Part shown: positions 18,131 through 27,701 of the stretch, piece by piece
Layout: every line of letters starts with the position of its first letter
Numbering within the stretch: position 1 is the stretch's first letter
Source: Clostridia bacterium
Lineage (GTDB): Bacteria; Bacillota; Clostridia; Christensenellales; CAG-1252
Assembly: GCA_017394805.1 (NCBI GenBank)
Contig: JAFPXC010000009.1
Coordinates: 1-64,000 of the forward strand
Direction of reading: 5' to 3'
Length of the DNA: 64,000 nucleotides
Notes under the pieces: generated by a model
Seen by the model: only the letters and a program-made list of their open reading frames with translations
Told to the model about the DNA's origin: nothing
The model's database searches: none
Made by a program: the position numbers and the translations under genes

Positions 18131-18982
18131 ATGACGATATTAGACGGCAAAAAGACGGCGGCCGAGTGCCGCACAGCAATACGCCGCGAGGCCGAAGAGG
18201 CCGTGGCGCAATACCGCGACCCCGTGTGTCTTGCGGTCATTTTGGTAGGGGACAATCCTGCTAGCCAAGTGTACGTCGCCAACAAGGTGAAGGCGTGCGC
18301 CGACGTGGGCTTCCGCTCCATTCTCTTGCGAATGCCCGCGGATAGCACCGAGGAGCAAGTGCTTAGCGAGATAAAGGCGCTCAACGACGATCCCGCCGTG
18401 CACGGCGTCATGTTGCAGTTGCCCCTTCCCCCCCAATGCGACGAAACCCGCCTGTTGGCCGCCATCGATCCCGACAAGGACGTGGACGGATTGCACGTCG
18501 TACAACGCGGCAGACTGTTTTGCGGCTTGCCCTCGTTGCTTCCCTGCACGCCCTACGGTGTGATGACCTTGCTCCGTGCCTACGGCATCGATCCCGACGG
18601 CAAGCGCGCGGTCGTGATGGGGCGTAGCAATCTGGTGGGCAAACCGTTGGCGATGATGCTCATGAACGCCAACGCCACCGTGACCGTGTGCCATACGCAC
18701 ACCGTCTGCGACGCGGCCATCGCCCGCGAGGCGGACATTCTCTGCGTCGCCATCGGCAAGCCTCGTTACGTCACCGCCGATATGGTCAAAGAGGGCGCCG
18801 TGGTCGTGGACGTGGGCATCAACCGCACGGGGGAGAAACTCGTGGGCGACGTGGACTTCGACGCGGTGGCGCCCAAGTGTTCCTATATCACGCCCGTACC
18901 GGGCGGCGTGGGGCCGATGACCATCGCCATGCTGTTGCGAAACACGCTGACGGCGTATTTGGCGCAACATTGCAGTAAATAA
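18131..18982 (+). CDS. folD: Bifunctional methylene-THF dehydrogenase / methenyl-THF cyclohydrolase
   Basis: 283 residues. Interconverts methylene-, methenyl- and 10-formyl-THF. Signatures: VGDNPASQVYVANKVKAC with the catalytic lysine, the substrate-site motif MLQLPLPP, the nucleotide-site VMGRSNLVGKPLAMML, and TPVPGGVGPMTIAML at the C-terminus. It is the last gene of the operon, starting one base after the fhs stop without its own clear ribosome binding site. Confidence 0.97.
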   Translation: MTILDGKKTAAECRTAIRREAEEAVAQYRDPVCLAVILVGDNPASQVYVANKVKACADVGFRSILLRMPADSTEEQVLSEIKALNDDPAVHGVMLQLPLPPQCDETRLLAAIDPDKDVDGLHVVQRGRLFCGLPSLLPCTPYGVMTLLRAYGIDPDGKRAVVMGRSNLVGKPLAMMLMNANATVTVCHTHTVCDAAIAREADILCVAIGKPRYVTADMVKEGAVVVDVGINRTGEKLVGDVDFDAVAPKCSYITPVPGGVGPMTIAMLLRNTLTAYLAQHCSK

Positions 18983-19007
18983 CGGCATTTTTTGCCGAGG
19001 AGGAAAT

Positions 19008-22000
19008 ATGAAAAAATCTATTACCATTCTCACCATCGTTTTGGTCGTGATGCTCGTCGTGGCGCTCTGCGCGTGCGACCTGTTCGGCAAGAAGCCCTCG
19101 ACCGACAACGGCGGCAACACCAACACCAATACGGGTGACGCGGGCAACACCACGCCCGGCGGTAACGGCGGCAACACCGAGCCTGCGGATACGACGCACG
19201 AGACCAAGACCATCAACTTCACCAACGGCAAGTACGAGGGTCAGGTCCTCACGGGCACCAACATCTTCGACGGGCAAGGCACGCTTGTCGAGGCGAGCGG
19301 CGACCGTTACGTGGGCGCGTGGGTGAACGGCAAACGGCAAGGGCAAGGCACGCAATATTATGTCAGCGGCGACGTCTACACGGGCGCTTGGCTCGCCAAC
19401 CAATTCCACGGCAAAGGCAAGTACACATGGTCGGACGGCGACTACTACGACGGCGATTGGGTGATGGACGCGAAGACGGGCAAAGGCACCTTCTTATTCA
19501 AGACGGGCAACGTAGCGACCTACGTGGGCGACGTGGTGTCCGAGGTCTTGACGGGCAAAGCCACCATCACCTACCGCAACGGCAACGTCTACGAGGGCGA
19601 TGTGCGCGACGGCCTACGCAACGGCCAAGGCACCTTGACCTACGCCGAGGATCAAACGACCTACGTGGGCGGCTGGTCCGTGGACAAAGAGAACGGTCAG
19701 GGCACGCGCACCATCAAGACGGCCGCGGGCATCGACACCTTGACGGGCGCGTGGGAGAACGGCAAGATCGCCAACGTGGGCACCTATGTCTATCAATGGG
19801 CCAACGGCGAGCGCTACGAGGGCGCGTTTGCTTCGGGCAAACCCGCAGGCCAAGGCGAAAAGCGTTTCCTCGCCAAGGACGGCACGGGCGCCGTCATCAA
19901 GGACGAGGAGGGCAACAGCCTCTTCGACGTGTTTACGGGGCTTTTCGCGGCGGGCGCCATCGCCAACCAGACCGAGGGCATTTACACTTGGCACAACGGT
20001 GACCGCTACGCGGGCGCGTTCGTCAACGGGGTGCAGAACGGGCAGGGCATTTTGGCCTATGCCAACGGCGACCGCTACGTAGGTCAATTCGCGGCGGGCG
20101 TGCTGTCGGGCGCGGGCACCTTTACCTGGGCTTCGGGCGACGTCTATACGGGCGCGTTTTCGGGCGGCCTCCCCAACGGCGAAGGCACCAAGACCTTCGT
20201 CAAAGCGGACGGCAACGACACTTTCACGGGGCTCTTCGCGGCGGGCGAAATCGCCGACCAGACCTCGGGTAGCTATACTTGGGCCAACGGCGACGGCTAC
20301 ACGGGCGCGTTCGCTTCGGGCTTGCCCGCAGGGCAAGGCACCAAGCGTTACGTGGCCAAGGACGGTCAAGGCAACGCCCTCGAGGACGGGCAGGGGCATC
20401 TCCTCTATGACGTCTTCACGGGTACGTTCGTAGCGGGCGAAGCCGGCAACCAAGGCAAGATGGTGTGGCACGACGGTTACGTCTACGACGGCAACTGGTC
20501 GGGCGGCAAAAAGGACGGCACGGGCGTCTATTACGACACCCAAGGCCAAGTCTACGTCGGCACCTGGGCCATGGACGTCAAGGAAGGGCAGGGCACTTTG
20601 GCCAAGCGCGTAGAGGGCACCGAGGATTATGCCATCGTCTACGCGGCCGACTGGTCGGACGACGACTACGACGTCATCTTCGCGGGCACGTGGCGTGCGG
20701 ACGCCAAAGCGAACGGCGTCTACTTCTACACGGCGGACGGCGAGGATTACAAGTACGACGGCGCTTTCAACGCGGACGAGAAGAAGCAAGGTCAAGGCAC
20801 CCTGTATCGCTACAACGCGGGCACGAGGGACTACACCGACCAACTCTTTACGGGCACTTGGAACAACGATTTGTACTACACGGGCACGGGCGTCTACGTC
20901 ACCGCGGATGCCGAGTTCAACGGTCAATTCGTCAATGGCAAGATCAGCAACGGCACGTTGCTCTACACGTCTAACGGCCGCGATTACAAGTACGTCGGCG
21001 CCTTCAACGCGGACGGCGAAAAGGACGGCGCGGGCGACCTCTACGTGTTCAACGTCGGCACGCAAGACTACGACGACGTATTCAAGGGCACTTGGCTTGC
21101 CAATGCCGCCTACACGGGACACGGCCGTATAGACTATGCTTCGGGCGATTACTATATCGGCGGTTTGGCCGAGGGCAAACGCAGCGGCTTGGGCGACTAC
21201 TATTATGCGAACGAGGATACCTACTCGGGCGCGTGGGAAAACGACAACAAACACGGCCAAGGCACCTACACGTTCAAAGACGGCAACAAATATATCGGCA
21301 ATTGGGCGAACAACGTCAAGAGCGGTTCGGGTCGTTTGGTTTATGCGGACGGTTCAACCTTCGAGGGTACGTTCGCCAACGACAAATCCGTCAACGGCAA
21401 ATACACCTACACCGCCGACGACGTCAAGTATCAATACGACGGAGACTTCTCGGACGGCATGAAGAACGGCAACGGCAAGTTGTATCTGTACAATGACGCC
21501 ACCCAACAGTACGACGTGTTGCGCTACGACGGCGATTGGACGGACGACCAACGCAACGGCACGGGCACCTACTACTACGAGGACGGCGCGCGTTACTTCG
21601 GTCTCTGGCTCGCGGACAAGAGAGATACCTCGGGCGCGAGTGACGGCGTGGGCGTCTACTTCTACACGGACGGCAACGTCTACACCGGCCGGTGGCTTGA
21701 CGACGCGAAAGTGGGCGAGGGCGTTCTCAGCTACAAGCAAGAGGGCGAAACGGGCTACCGCGTCATCTACACGGGTAATTGGGCCGCCGACAAGAAGTCG
21801 GGCGAGGGCACCTACTACTACGACGATGGCGAATACTACGCGGGCAATTGGGCCGAGGATCGTATGACCGTGGGCGCCTATTACTACGCTTCGGGCGACG
21901 TGTACGAGGGTGCGTTCAACGCCGCGGGCAAAAAGAACGACGACAACGCCACCTACACTTGGGCGGACGGTCGCGTGTTCCAAGGCAAATACGTGGACGG

Positions 22001-22808
22001 CGAAATGACCAACGGCATCTATACCTACGTCGAAGCCGACGTCACCTATCAATACGTGGGCGACTTCGCGAGCGGCAAGAAACACGGCCAAGGCGTCTGG
22101 TCTCGCCACGATGGTACCAAGTACGTCAAGGTGTACGAGGGCGAATGGTCCAACGACGTCATCAACGGCACGGGCACCTACTACGGCGCAGCCGACCGCT
22201 ACGTGGGCGCGTGGGTCAACGGCAAGCGTCAAGGCGTGGGCGTCGAGTACTACTACGAGGACAGCATCGTGTATTTGGGCAACTGGGCAGGCGACGAGAA
22301 GAGCGGCAAGGGCATTCAAGCCCAACGCGTCTCGGGCGAAGAGGCCTACGACCTCGTCTACGCGGCCGACTGGGCGAACGCCGACTTCCAAATTCTTTAC
22401 ACGGGCGATTGGGCAAACGGTAAATACGATGGCGAAGGCGTCTACTACTATAGCAGCGAGAATAAACAATATAAATACGTGGGCGAGTTCGCGGACGGCA
22501 ATATGGACGGCGAAGGCAAATTGTACGAGGTGAACGGCAGCGAGGAGAAACTCGTCTTCGACGGCACCTATTCGGGCGGCGCCTACGTTTCGGGCACCTA
22601 CGTCTACGTCAACGACAAGGGCATCGAGTGCACCTACGTCGGGTCCTTCAACGCGATGGGCCAAATGCACGGCGCGAACGGCGTTCTCACCTATACCGAG
22701 AACGACACCGATTACAAGTTCGAGGGCACGTTTGCCAACGGTCAACCCGTGGACGCCGAAGGCACCTACTATCGCCGCGAGGGCGACAATTGGGTAGCCT
22801 TGTCCTAA
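19008..22808 (+). CDS. Giant MORN-repeat lipoprotein
   Basis: 1266 residues. The N-terminus is a lipoprotein signal peptide (hydrophobic to residue 20, lipobox LCAC with Cys23), then an Asn/Thr/Gly-rich linker to about 60. The rest is an almost unbroken run of several dozen MORN repeats of about 20-24 residues, consensus Y-x-G-x-W-x-x-G-x-x-x-G-x-G-x-x-x-Y, some stretched to include KDGQG or EEGETGYRVIYT insertions. MORN repeats fold as flat beta-hairpin arrays that bind partners or membranes. No enzymatic domain is present. GAGGAGG precedes the ATG. Function unknown; a long cell-surface scaffold is the simplest reading. Confidence 0.9.
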   Translation: MKKSITILTIVLVVMLVVALCACDLFGKKPSTDNGGNTNTNTGDAGNTTPGGNGGNTEPADTTHETKTINFTNGKYEGQVLTGTNIFDGQGTLVEASGDRYVGAWVNGKRQGQGTQYYVSGDVYTGAWLANQFHGKGKYTWSDGDYYDGDWVMDAKTGKGTFLFKTGNVATYVGDVVSEVLTGKATITYRNGNVYEGDVRDGLRNGQGTLTYAEDQTTYVGGWSVDKENGQGTRTIKTAAGIDTLTGAWENGKIANVGTYVYQWANGERYEGAFASGKPAGQGEKRFLAKDGTGAVIKDEEGNSLFDVFTGLFAAGAIANQTEGIYTWHNGDRYAGAFVNGVQNGQGILAYANGDRYVGQFAAGVLSGAGTFTWASGDVYTGAFSGGLPNGEGTKTFVKADGNDTFTGLFAAGEIADQTSGSYTWANGDGYTGAFASGLPAGQGTKRYVAKDGQGNALEDGQGHLLYDVFTGTFVAGEAGNQGKMVWHDGYVYDGNWSGGKKDGTGVYYDTQGQVYVGTWAMDVKEGQGTLAKRVEGTEDYAIVYAADWSDDDYDVIFAGTWRADAKANGVYFYTADGEDYKYDGAFNADEKKQGQGTLYRYNAGTRDYTDQLFTGTWNNDLYYTGTGVYVTADAEFNGQFVNGKISNGTLLYTSNGRDYKYVGAFNADGEKDGAGDLYVFNVGTQDYDDVFKGTWLANAAYTGHGRIDYASGDYYIGGLAEGKRSGLGDYYYANEDTYSGAWENDNKHGQGTYTFKDGNKYIGNWANNVKSGSGRLVYADGSTFEGTFANDKSVNGKYTYTADDVKYQYDGDFSDGMKNGNGKLYLYNDATQQYDVLRYDGDWTDDQRNGTGTYYYEDGARYFGLWLADKRDTSGASDGVGVYFYTDGNVYTGRWLDDAKVGEGVLSYKQEGETGYRVIYTGNWAADKKSGEGTYYYDDGEYYAGNWAEDRMTVGAYYYASGDVYEGAFNAAGKKNDDNATYTWADGRVFQGKYVDGEMTNGIYTYVEADVTYQYVGDFASGKKHGQGVWSRHDGTKYVKVYEGEWSNDVINGTGTYYGAADRYVGAWVNGKRQGVGVEYYYEDSIVYLGNWAGDEKSGKGIQAQRVSGEEAYDLVYAADWANADFQILYTGDWANGKYDGEGVYYYSSENKQYKYVGEFADGNMDGEGKLYEVNGSEEKLVFDGTYSGGAYVSGTYVYVNDKGIECTYVGSFNAMGQMHGANGVLTYTENDTDYKFEGTFANGQPVDAEGTYYRREGDNWVALS

Positions 22809-22839
22809 TCGAATAAATAGCCCGACTTCGGGCCAAAAA

Positions 22840-22875
22840 AACAGGCTGTTGAGTGTTTCTCAACAGCCTGTTTCG
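22840..22875 (+). terminator. Terminator of the MORN-repeat gene
   Basis: A 14-bp perfect stem AACAGGCTGTTGAG/CTCAACAGCCTGTT around TGTTT, with an A-run before and Ts after. Confidence 0.8.
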
Positions 22876-22936
22876 TTCTTCGCCGTAGGCTCGGACGACG
22901 GCGGGGAGAACGTACGAACGCACGCCGCGCCCTTAA

Positions 22937-23063
22937 GAAGCGGAGAGGGTTTTCAACTTATCGTATCGTTCGTAGGCTTTATCCCGCGAAGCAGAGGGAG
23001 TTTTTCTCGGTCGTAGGCATTGCCACGCGAAAAGCAGGGCGGTTTTTCGATTGCAGGCGCTTC
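22937..23063. repeat. Degenerate tandem repeat, three units
   Basis: Units begin at 22937, 22988 and 23029, each starting GAAGC or GAAAAGC, with a GTTTT(T) block and then a (C/G)GTAGGC or GCAGGC block. Lengths shrink from about 51 to 35 bases. Confidence 0.45.
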
Positions 23064-23073
23064 TATCTAAAGA

Positions 23074-23110
23074 AAAGGGTGTTGCGAAATGCGGTTTCGC
23101 AACACCCTTT
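23074..23110 (-). terminator. Terminator downstream of serA
   Basis: AAAGGGTGTTGCGAAA (23074-23089) pairs with its complement at 23094-23109. On the minus strand the stem is followed by TTTTCTTT. Confidence 0.8.
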
Positions 23111-23132
23111 TGATTCGTTCCGAATACTTCAC

Positions 23133-24275
23133 TTAGTGCAAAAAACGCACCTTGAGAATGCCCTTGACTTGGGCGATACGCGCGAGGTCTTTCTCTTCCA
23201 CTTCGTCGTCCACGTCCAACACGGTCACGGCGTATTCGCCGCGGCTTTGGTTGGACAGGTTGCTGATATTGATGCCCTCGTTGCCCACCACGGCCGTGAT
23301 CTGCGCCAAGGAGTTGGCGATATTGCGGTGCAGAATGACGATACGGTAGGGCGTCATACGTTGCATACCGCAGGCGGGGAAGTTGACGCTGTTGCGGATA
23401 TTGCCGTTTTCGATATAATCTTTCACCTGTTCGGCGGCCATCTTGGCGCAGTTATTCTCGGCTTCTTCGGTCGACGCGCCCAAGTGCGGCAGCACCAATA
23501 CGCCCGCTACGTTCAATAGGTCGGCGGAGGGGAAGTCCACCACGTATTTGGCGATTTGACCGTTCTCAACGGCCTCTTTGACGGCGGCGGTGTCGGCCAA
23601 TTCGCCACGGGCGATATTGAGCAGGATAACGCCTTTCTTCATCTTGGCGATAGTGTCGGCGTTGATCATACCCCGCGTAGCGTCCACCAAGGGCACGTGC
23701 AGGGTGATGAAGTCGCTCTTTTGGTAGAGCTCGTCCAAATCTACGGCGGGGAAGTCCAGCGTGACGCCCTTCGCCAAATAGGGGTCGTAGCCCAAGACGT
23801 TCATGCCCAAGGCTTTGGCCGCGTTGGCGACGGCTCTGCCGATGGCGCCCAAACCCACGACGCCCAAGGTCTTGCCCGCTATCTCGATGCCCGCGAAGTT
23901 GCCTTTGCCTTTTTCGGCCTGTTTGGCGACGTCGTCGCCCATGAGGGTATTCACCCACTTATTGCCGCCGATGACGTCGCGGCAAGCCATCAACATACCG
24001 CACAAGGTCAACTCTTTGACGGCGTTGGCGTTGGCGCCCGGCGTATTGAAGACCACGATGCCTTTTTCGGACATATCCTTGACGGGGATATTGTTGACGC
24101 CCGCGCCCGCGCGACCGATGGCCACCAACTTGTCGCCCACGGCATAGTCGGCCATATTGAAACTACGCAGAAGGATGCCGTCCGGATTGGCAATATCCCC
24201 CGCGACCGTATAATTTTCATCGAAAACCTCGTTGATGACGGGGCTTATTTTGTTCAGTGTCAAAATCTCTTTCAT
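23133..24275 (-). CDS. serA: Phosphoglycerate dehydrogenase (ACT-domain form)
   Basis: 380 residues. First step of serine synthesis, 3-phosphoglycerate to phosphohydroxypyruvate with NAD+. The Rossmann motif GVVGLGAIGRAVANAAKALG lies near 145-165, and catalytic Arg, Glu and His are in NIARGELAD and LPHLGASTEEAE. A C-terminal ACT domain (about 310-380; RIVILHRNIANSLAQITAVV) suits serine feedback. This is the short type found in many Clostridia. It follows serC by 13 bases with a GAGGAAAGAG site; the pair forms an operon. Confidence 0.95.
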   Translation of the reverse strand: MKEILTLNKISPVINEVFDENYTVAGDIANPDGILLRSFNMADYAVGDKLVAIGRAGAGVNNIPVKDMSEKGIVVFNTPGANANAVKELTLCGMLMACRDVIGGNKWVNTLMGDDVAKQAEKGKGNFAGIEIAGKTLGVVGLGAIGRAVANAAKALGMNVLGYDPYLAKGVTLDFPAVDLDELYQKSDFITLHVPLVDATRGMINADTIAKMKKGVILLNIARGELADTAAVKEAVENGQIAKYVVDFPSADLLNVAGVLVLPHLGASTEEAENNCAKMAAEQVKDYIENGNIRNSVNFPACGMQRMTPYRIVILHRNIANSLAQITAVVGNEGINISNLSNQSRGEYAVTVLDVDDEVEEKDLARIAQVKGILKVRFLH

Positions 24276-24288
24276 ATCTCTTTCCTCG

Positions 24289-25365
24289 TTAGTCGTTGCG
24301 GTGTTCTTTGGCGAATTTCTGCATAAAGGCGACCAAAGCCTTGACGCCCTCGATGGGCATGGCGTTGTAGATGCTGGCGCGCATACCGCCCACTAAGCGG
24401 TGACCTTTGACGGACACCAAGCCGTTCTCGGCCGCTTCTTTGACGAACTCGGCGTCCAACTCCTTGCTGGCGGTGACGAAGGGCACGTTCATCAACGAGC
24501 GATACTCTTTTTGCACGGGGTTGGTGTAGAAGCCCGACTCGTCGATATAATCGTACAGCAATTTCGCCTTTTCGCGGTTGATCTCGGCCATGGCGTCGAG
24601 CCCGCCCAGACTCTTGATCCAGCGGAAAGTGAGCATCGCCATATAGATGCAGAAGACGGGCGGCGTGTTGTACAGGCTGTCCGCTTTGGCGTGCACGGCG
24701 TAGTTGAGCATGGTGGGGCAAATATCCATCGCGTTGCCCAACAAATCCTTGCGGATGATGACGATGGTCACGCCTGCGGGGGCGATATTCTTCTGCGCGC
24801 CGGCGTAGATGAGGCCGAATTGCGTGACGTCCACGGGCGCGGACAAAATCTCGCTGCTCATATCGGCCACCAAGCAATCCGCCTTGGGATAGCGCACGTA
24901 ATGGGTGCCGAAGATGGTATTGTTGGACGTGATATGCAGGTAGTCCGAGCCTTCGCGCGTTTGGATGCCGTCCATGTCGGGAATATAGGTGTAGTTGGCC
25001 TCTTTGCTGCTGGCTACGGCCGCCGCGTCGCCGTACTTTTGCCCTTCTTGGAAGGCCTTTTCGGCGAAGTGACCGGTCAGCACATAGTCGGCCTGTTTGT
25101 TCTTCATAAGGTTAAGGGGCACCATGGCGAATTGCGTGGACGCGCCGCCTTGCAAGAACAAGATCTCGTATTCCTCGGGCACGTTCATCAACTCGCGCAG
25201 GAGGGACTTGGCCTCTTGGTGGATGGGCGTGTATTGGGCGGAGCGGTGACTCATTTCGATGACGCTCATGCCACAGCCGTAGTAATCGACGAATTGTTGT
25301 TGCGCTTCGTTCTTGACCCAATCGGCCAAGGTGGAAGGACCTGCGGAAAAATTGTAAACTTTCAT
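24289..25365 (-). CDS. serC: Phosphoserine aminotransferase
   Basis: 358 residues. Converts phosphohydroxypyruvate plus glutamate to phosphoserine. NFSAGPSTL at the start, the PLP lysine in YAGAQKNIAPAGV and the C-terminal GGMRASIYNAM are standard. GCGAGGAG precedes the ATG, and the gene heads the serC-serA unit. serB (the phosphatase) is not in this window. Confidence 0.96.
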   Translation of the reverse strand: MKVYNFSAGPSTLADWVKNEAQQQFVDYYGCGMSVIEMSHRSAQYTPIHQEAKSLLRELMNVPEEYEILFLQGGASTQFAMVPLNLMKNKQADYVLTGHFAEKAFQEGQKYGDAAAVASSKEANYTYIPDMDGIQTREGSDYLHITSNNTIFGTHYVRYPKADCLVADMSSEILSAPVDVTQFGLIYAGAQKNIAPAGVTIVIIRKDLLGNAMDICPTMLNYAVHAKADSLYNTPPVFCIYMAMLTFRWIKSLGGLDAMAEINREKAKLLYDYIDESGFYTNPVQKEYRSLMNVPFVTASKELDAEFVKEAAENGLVSVKGHRLVGGMRASIYNAMPIEGVKALVAFMQKFAKEHRND

Positions 25366-25387
25366 AATAACTCCTCGCTATGTGGTT

Positions 25388-26737
25388 TTAATTCTTATTG
25401 CTATGTATGGGTGCGGGCACGCGGCCCCCTCTTTGGACGAACTTGGCGGCGCTTCCCGCGTTGACTTTCATCACGGGGGCGCGTCCCAACAGACCGCCGA
25501 ACTCCACCATGTCGCCCGCCTTGGCTCCCTCCACGGGGATTACGCGGACGGCGGTGGTCTTGTTGTTGACCACGCCGATGGCGATTTCGTCCGCGATGAT
25601 GGCGGATATGGTCTCGGCCGTGGTGTCGCCCGGAATGGCCACCATGTCGATACCCACGCTACACACGGCGGTCATGGCCTCCAACTTGTCCAAGGTGATG
25701 CCGCCCGCCGCCGCGGAATTGATCATACCGATATCCTCGCTGACGGGGATAAACGCGCCCGACAGACCGCCCACGTGGCTGCTGGCCATCACGCCGCCTT
25801 TTTTGATGGCGTCGTTAAGGAGGGCAAGTGCCGCCGTCGTACCGTGACAGCCCACGCGCTCCAACCCCATCTCTTCCAATATCCAGGCCACCGAATCGCC
25901 CACGGCGGGCGTCGGCGCGAGGGACAAGTCCACGATGCCGAAGTTGGCGCCGAGTCGTTCGGCCGCCTCTTTGGCCACCAACTGTCCCACTCTGGTCACC
26001 TTGAACGCCGTGCGCTTGATGCACTCGGCGACTTCGGTCAAGTCCCCGTTCACCGATTCCAAGGCGGCTTTGATGACGCCGGGGCCGGATACCCCGACGT
26101 TGATGACTTTGTCGCCCTCGCCCATACCGTTGAACGCGCCCGCCATAAAGGGGTTGTCGTCCACCGCGTTGGCGAAGACCACCAACTTGGCGCAGGCGAT
26201 ACTGCCTTGGTCACGGGTGAGGTAGGCCGCTTTTTTGACGGCTTGCCCCATCTTGTAGATGGCGTCCATATTGACGCCCGCGCGGGTAGAGGCCACGTTG
26301 ACGGACGAGCACAGTTTTTGGGTGGAGGCCAAGGCCTCGGGGATGGTGTCGAGAAAGGCGCACTCGCCCTCGCTCATGCCCTTCTGCACGAGGGCGGTAT
26401 AACCGCCGATAAAGTCCACGCCCGTCTCTTGGGCGGCTCTATCCAAGGCGGCGGCCAATTCCAGATAGCCGCCCGACGCCTGTCCCACGAGGGACACGGG
26501 CGTCACGGATACGCGCTTGTTGACCACGGGAATGCCGTATATCTCGGCGATCTCGTTGCCCACCTTCACCAAGTCCTTGGCGCAATAGACGATTTTGTCG
26601 TACACCTTGGCGGCGCAACGCTTGGCGTCGGGGTCTATGCAGTCGAACAAAGACAACCCCATCGTGATGCAACGCACGTCGAGGTGTTGCGACCGTATCA
26701 TATTCACCGTGTCCAATATGTCGAACTTGCTGATCAT
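25388..26737 (-). CDS. DUF711 / PFL family protein (UPF0210)
   Basis: 449 residues, the full length of the UPF0210 family, which has a glycyl-radical-enzyme-like barrel but no known activity. Typical stretches are [59 protein letters not shown] and [12 protein letters not shown]. The start at 26737 directly follows the ACT-domain gene (5-base gap), and the two are found together across Firmicutes, so the ACT protein is probably its amino-acid-sensing partner. The frame is open upstream but overlaps the ACT gene. Confidence 0.92.
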   Translation of the reverse strand: MISKFDILDTVNMIRSQHLDVRCITMGLSLFDCIDPDAKRCAAKVYDKIVYCAKDLVKVGNEIAEIYGIPVVNKRVSVTPVSLVGQASGGYLELAAALDRAAQETGVDFIGGYTALVQKGMSEGECAFLDTIPEALASTQKLCSSVNVASTRAGVNMDAIYKMGQAVKKAAYLTRDQGSIACAKLVVFANAVDDNPFMAGAFNGMGEGDKVINVGVSGPGVIKAALESVNGDLTEVAECIKRTAFKVTRVGQLVAKEAAERLGANFGIVDLSLAPTPAVGDSVAWILEEMGLERVGCHGTTAALALLNDAIKKGGVMASSHVGGLSGAFIPVSEDIGMINSAAAGGITLDKLEAMTAVCSVGIDMVAIPGDTTAETISAIIADEIAIGVVNNKTTAVRVIPVEGAKAGDMVEFGGLLGRAPVMKVNAGSAAKFVQRGGRVPAPIHSNKN

Positions 26738-26742
26738 AGGCC

Positions 26743-27012
26743 TTAGATATTGTGCATGGCGTTGAAGATATCTTCGTGGCGCAGGGTGATATCCACGCCC
26801 AACTTGACGCCTTCCTCGGCGATGGCCACGGCCACCTCGGCCAAGGGATCGCGGCACGCGGAGACGTCTACGCGCATGATCATGATGAAATCACCTTGCA
26901 ATATGGTCTGCGATATATCTTCGATATTGATATTACGCTCTGCCAAGAAGGTGCATACTGCGGACAAAATGCCTATTTTGTCTTTACCGATAACCGTGAT
27001 AATAGCGTACAT
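26743..27012 (-). CDS. Small ACT-domain protein (UPF0237)
   Basis: 89 residues, a single GcvR-type ACT domain ([35 protein letters not shown]). Such proteins bind amino acids or act as small regulators. A clean CGGAGG site precedes the ATG. It sits 5 bases before the DUF711 gene and must be co-expressed with it. Confidence 0.92.
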   Translation of the reverse strand: MYAIITVIGKDKIGILSAVCTFLAERNINIEDISQTILQGDFIMIMRVDVSACRDPLAEVAVAIAEEGVKLGVDITLRHEDIFNAMHNI

Positions 27013-27111
27013 AAAAGCCTCCGATATTCCTTAAATATTGTACCGCTTTATGCCGTTATTTCCAAATAAAAAAGCCTACTACGCGCAAAAAATCCAAAAA
27101 AATGCGTCTAT

Positions 27112-27591
27112 TTATTCTATTATTTCGTACGTACGCGCAAATACGACCCCGTTGACTATCCATTCGTCCGCTTCGTCGGGCGCCAAACCCGCCTCGGTTT
27201 CCTTGGCCGTCGTCAGGATCCAATCCCCCTCGCCGTGCGCCACGCCTTCGCGGTTGCCTTTCATCACACCGTACTCGGTCGCAAGCGCGAACGCCCCCTC
27301 GGGTTTGCGGCAAAAATACGTTGCCGCGCCCGCTTTGGCGCGCGCCGTCACCCATTCGTCGCCGATGGATTCGGGGTCTACGTCGTAGCCCATCTCCACC
27401 TTTGCGCGAGGCACGACGTACAATTCGCCCACCACGCCGCGGCACACGAATGCTCCCTCTTTGACGTCTTCCGCCACGTCCTCGAGGTAATTATAAACCT
27501 GTCCCGCCCGAGCGGTGTTATACACTTTGCCTTCGTCCGCTTTGACGAACGCCACCTCGTACGCTTTTTTTCGGCATTTCTTCCAGTCCAC
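27112..27591 (-). CDS. Conserved hypothetical protein
   Basis: 159 residues with a GTG start preceded by GGGG. No family recognised. The composition is that of a soluble, acidic, mostly beta protein with no signal peptide or membrane segment; the C-terminal DWILTT ... ADEWIVNGVVFARTYEI is reminiscent of small PGDY-type cytosolic proteins, but this is not a firm match. Codon use matches the neighbours, which supports it being a real gene. Confidence 0.6.
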   Translation of the reverse strand: MDWKKCRKKAYEVAFVKADEGKVYNTARAGQVYNYLEDVAEDVKEGAFVCRGVVGELYVVPRAKVEMGYDVDPESIGDEWVTARAKAGAATYFCRKPEGAFALATEYGVMKGNREGVAHGEGDWILTTAKETEAGLAPDEADEWIVNGVVFARTYEIIE

Positions 27592-27643
27592 TATATTTCC
27601 CCTTTGCTACTTAAAATGCTACGTAATCAATAATACAACAAAA

Positions 27644-27670
27644 AAGGACTTGGAGTCAATCCAAATCCTT
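27644..27670 (-). terminator. Terminator of the XRE regulator gene
   Basis: AAGGACTTGGA/TCCAAATCCTT stem with one mismatch; on the minus strand it is followed by TTTTTTT. Confidence 0.75.
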
Positions 27671-27701
27671 GATTGTTGATTGAAAGGCCAATCGGCGGGC
27701 T

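Larger units (their letters stand above)
22809..23132. other. Intergenic region with terminators and degenerate tandem repeat
   Basis: Between the convergent MORN and serA genes. It contains a small hairpin GCCCGA/TCGGGC, two strong bidirectional hairpins (22840-22872 and 23074-23110) and, between them, three imperfect copies of a 35-52-base unit (22937-23063) sharing GAAGC-G-GAGGG-GTTTTT-TCGTAGGC. Confidence 0.6.

Noticed and set aside
16537..18549. Long minus-strand frame opposite fhs and folD
   Set aside because: Its composition (Arg/His/Ala-rich) is that of a GC-rich antisense shadow; the plus-strand genes are unambiguous.
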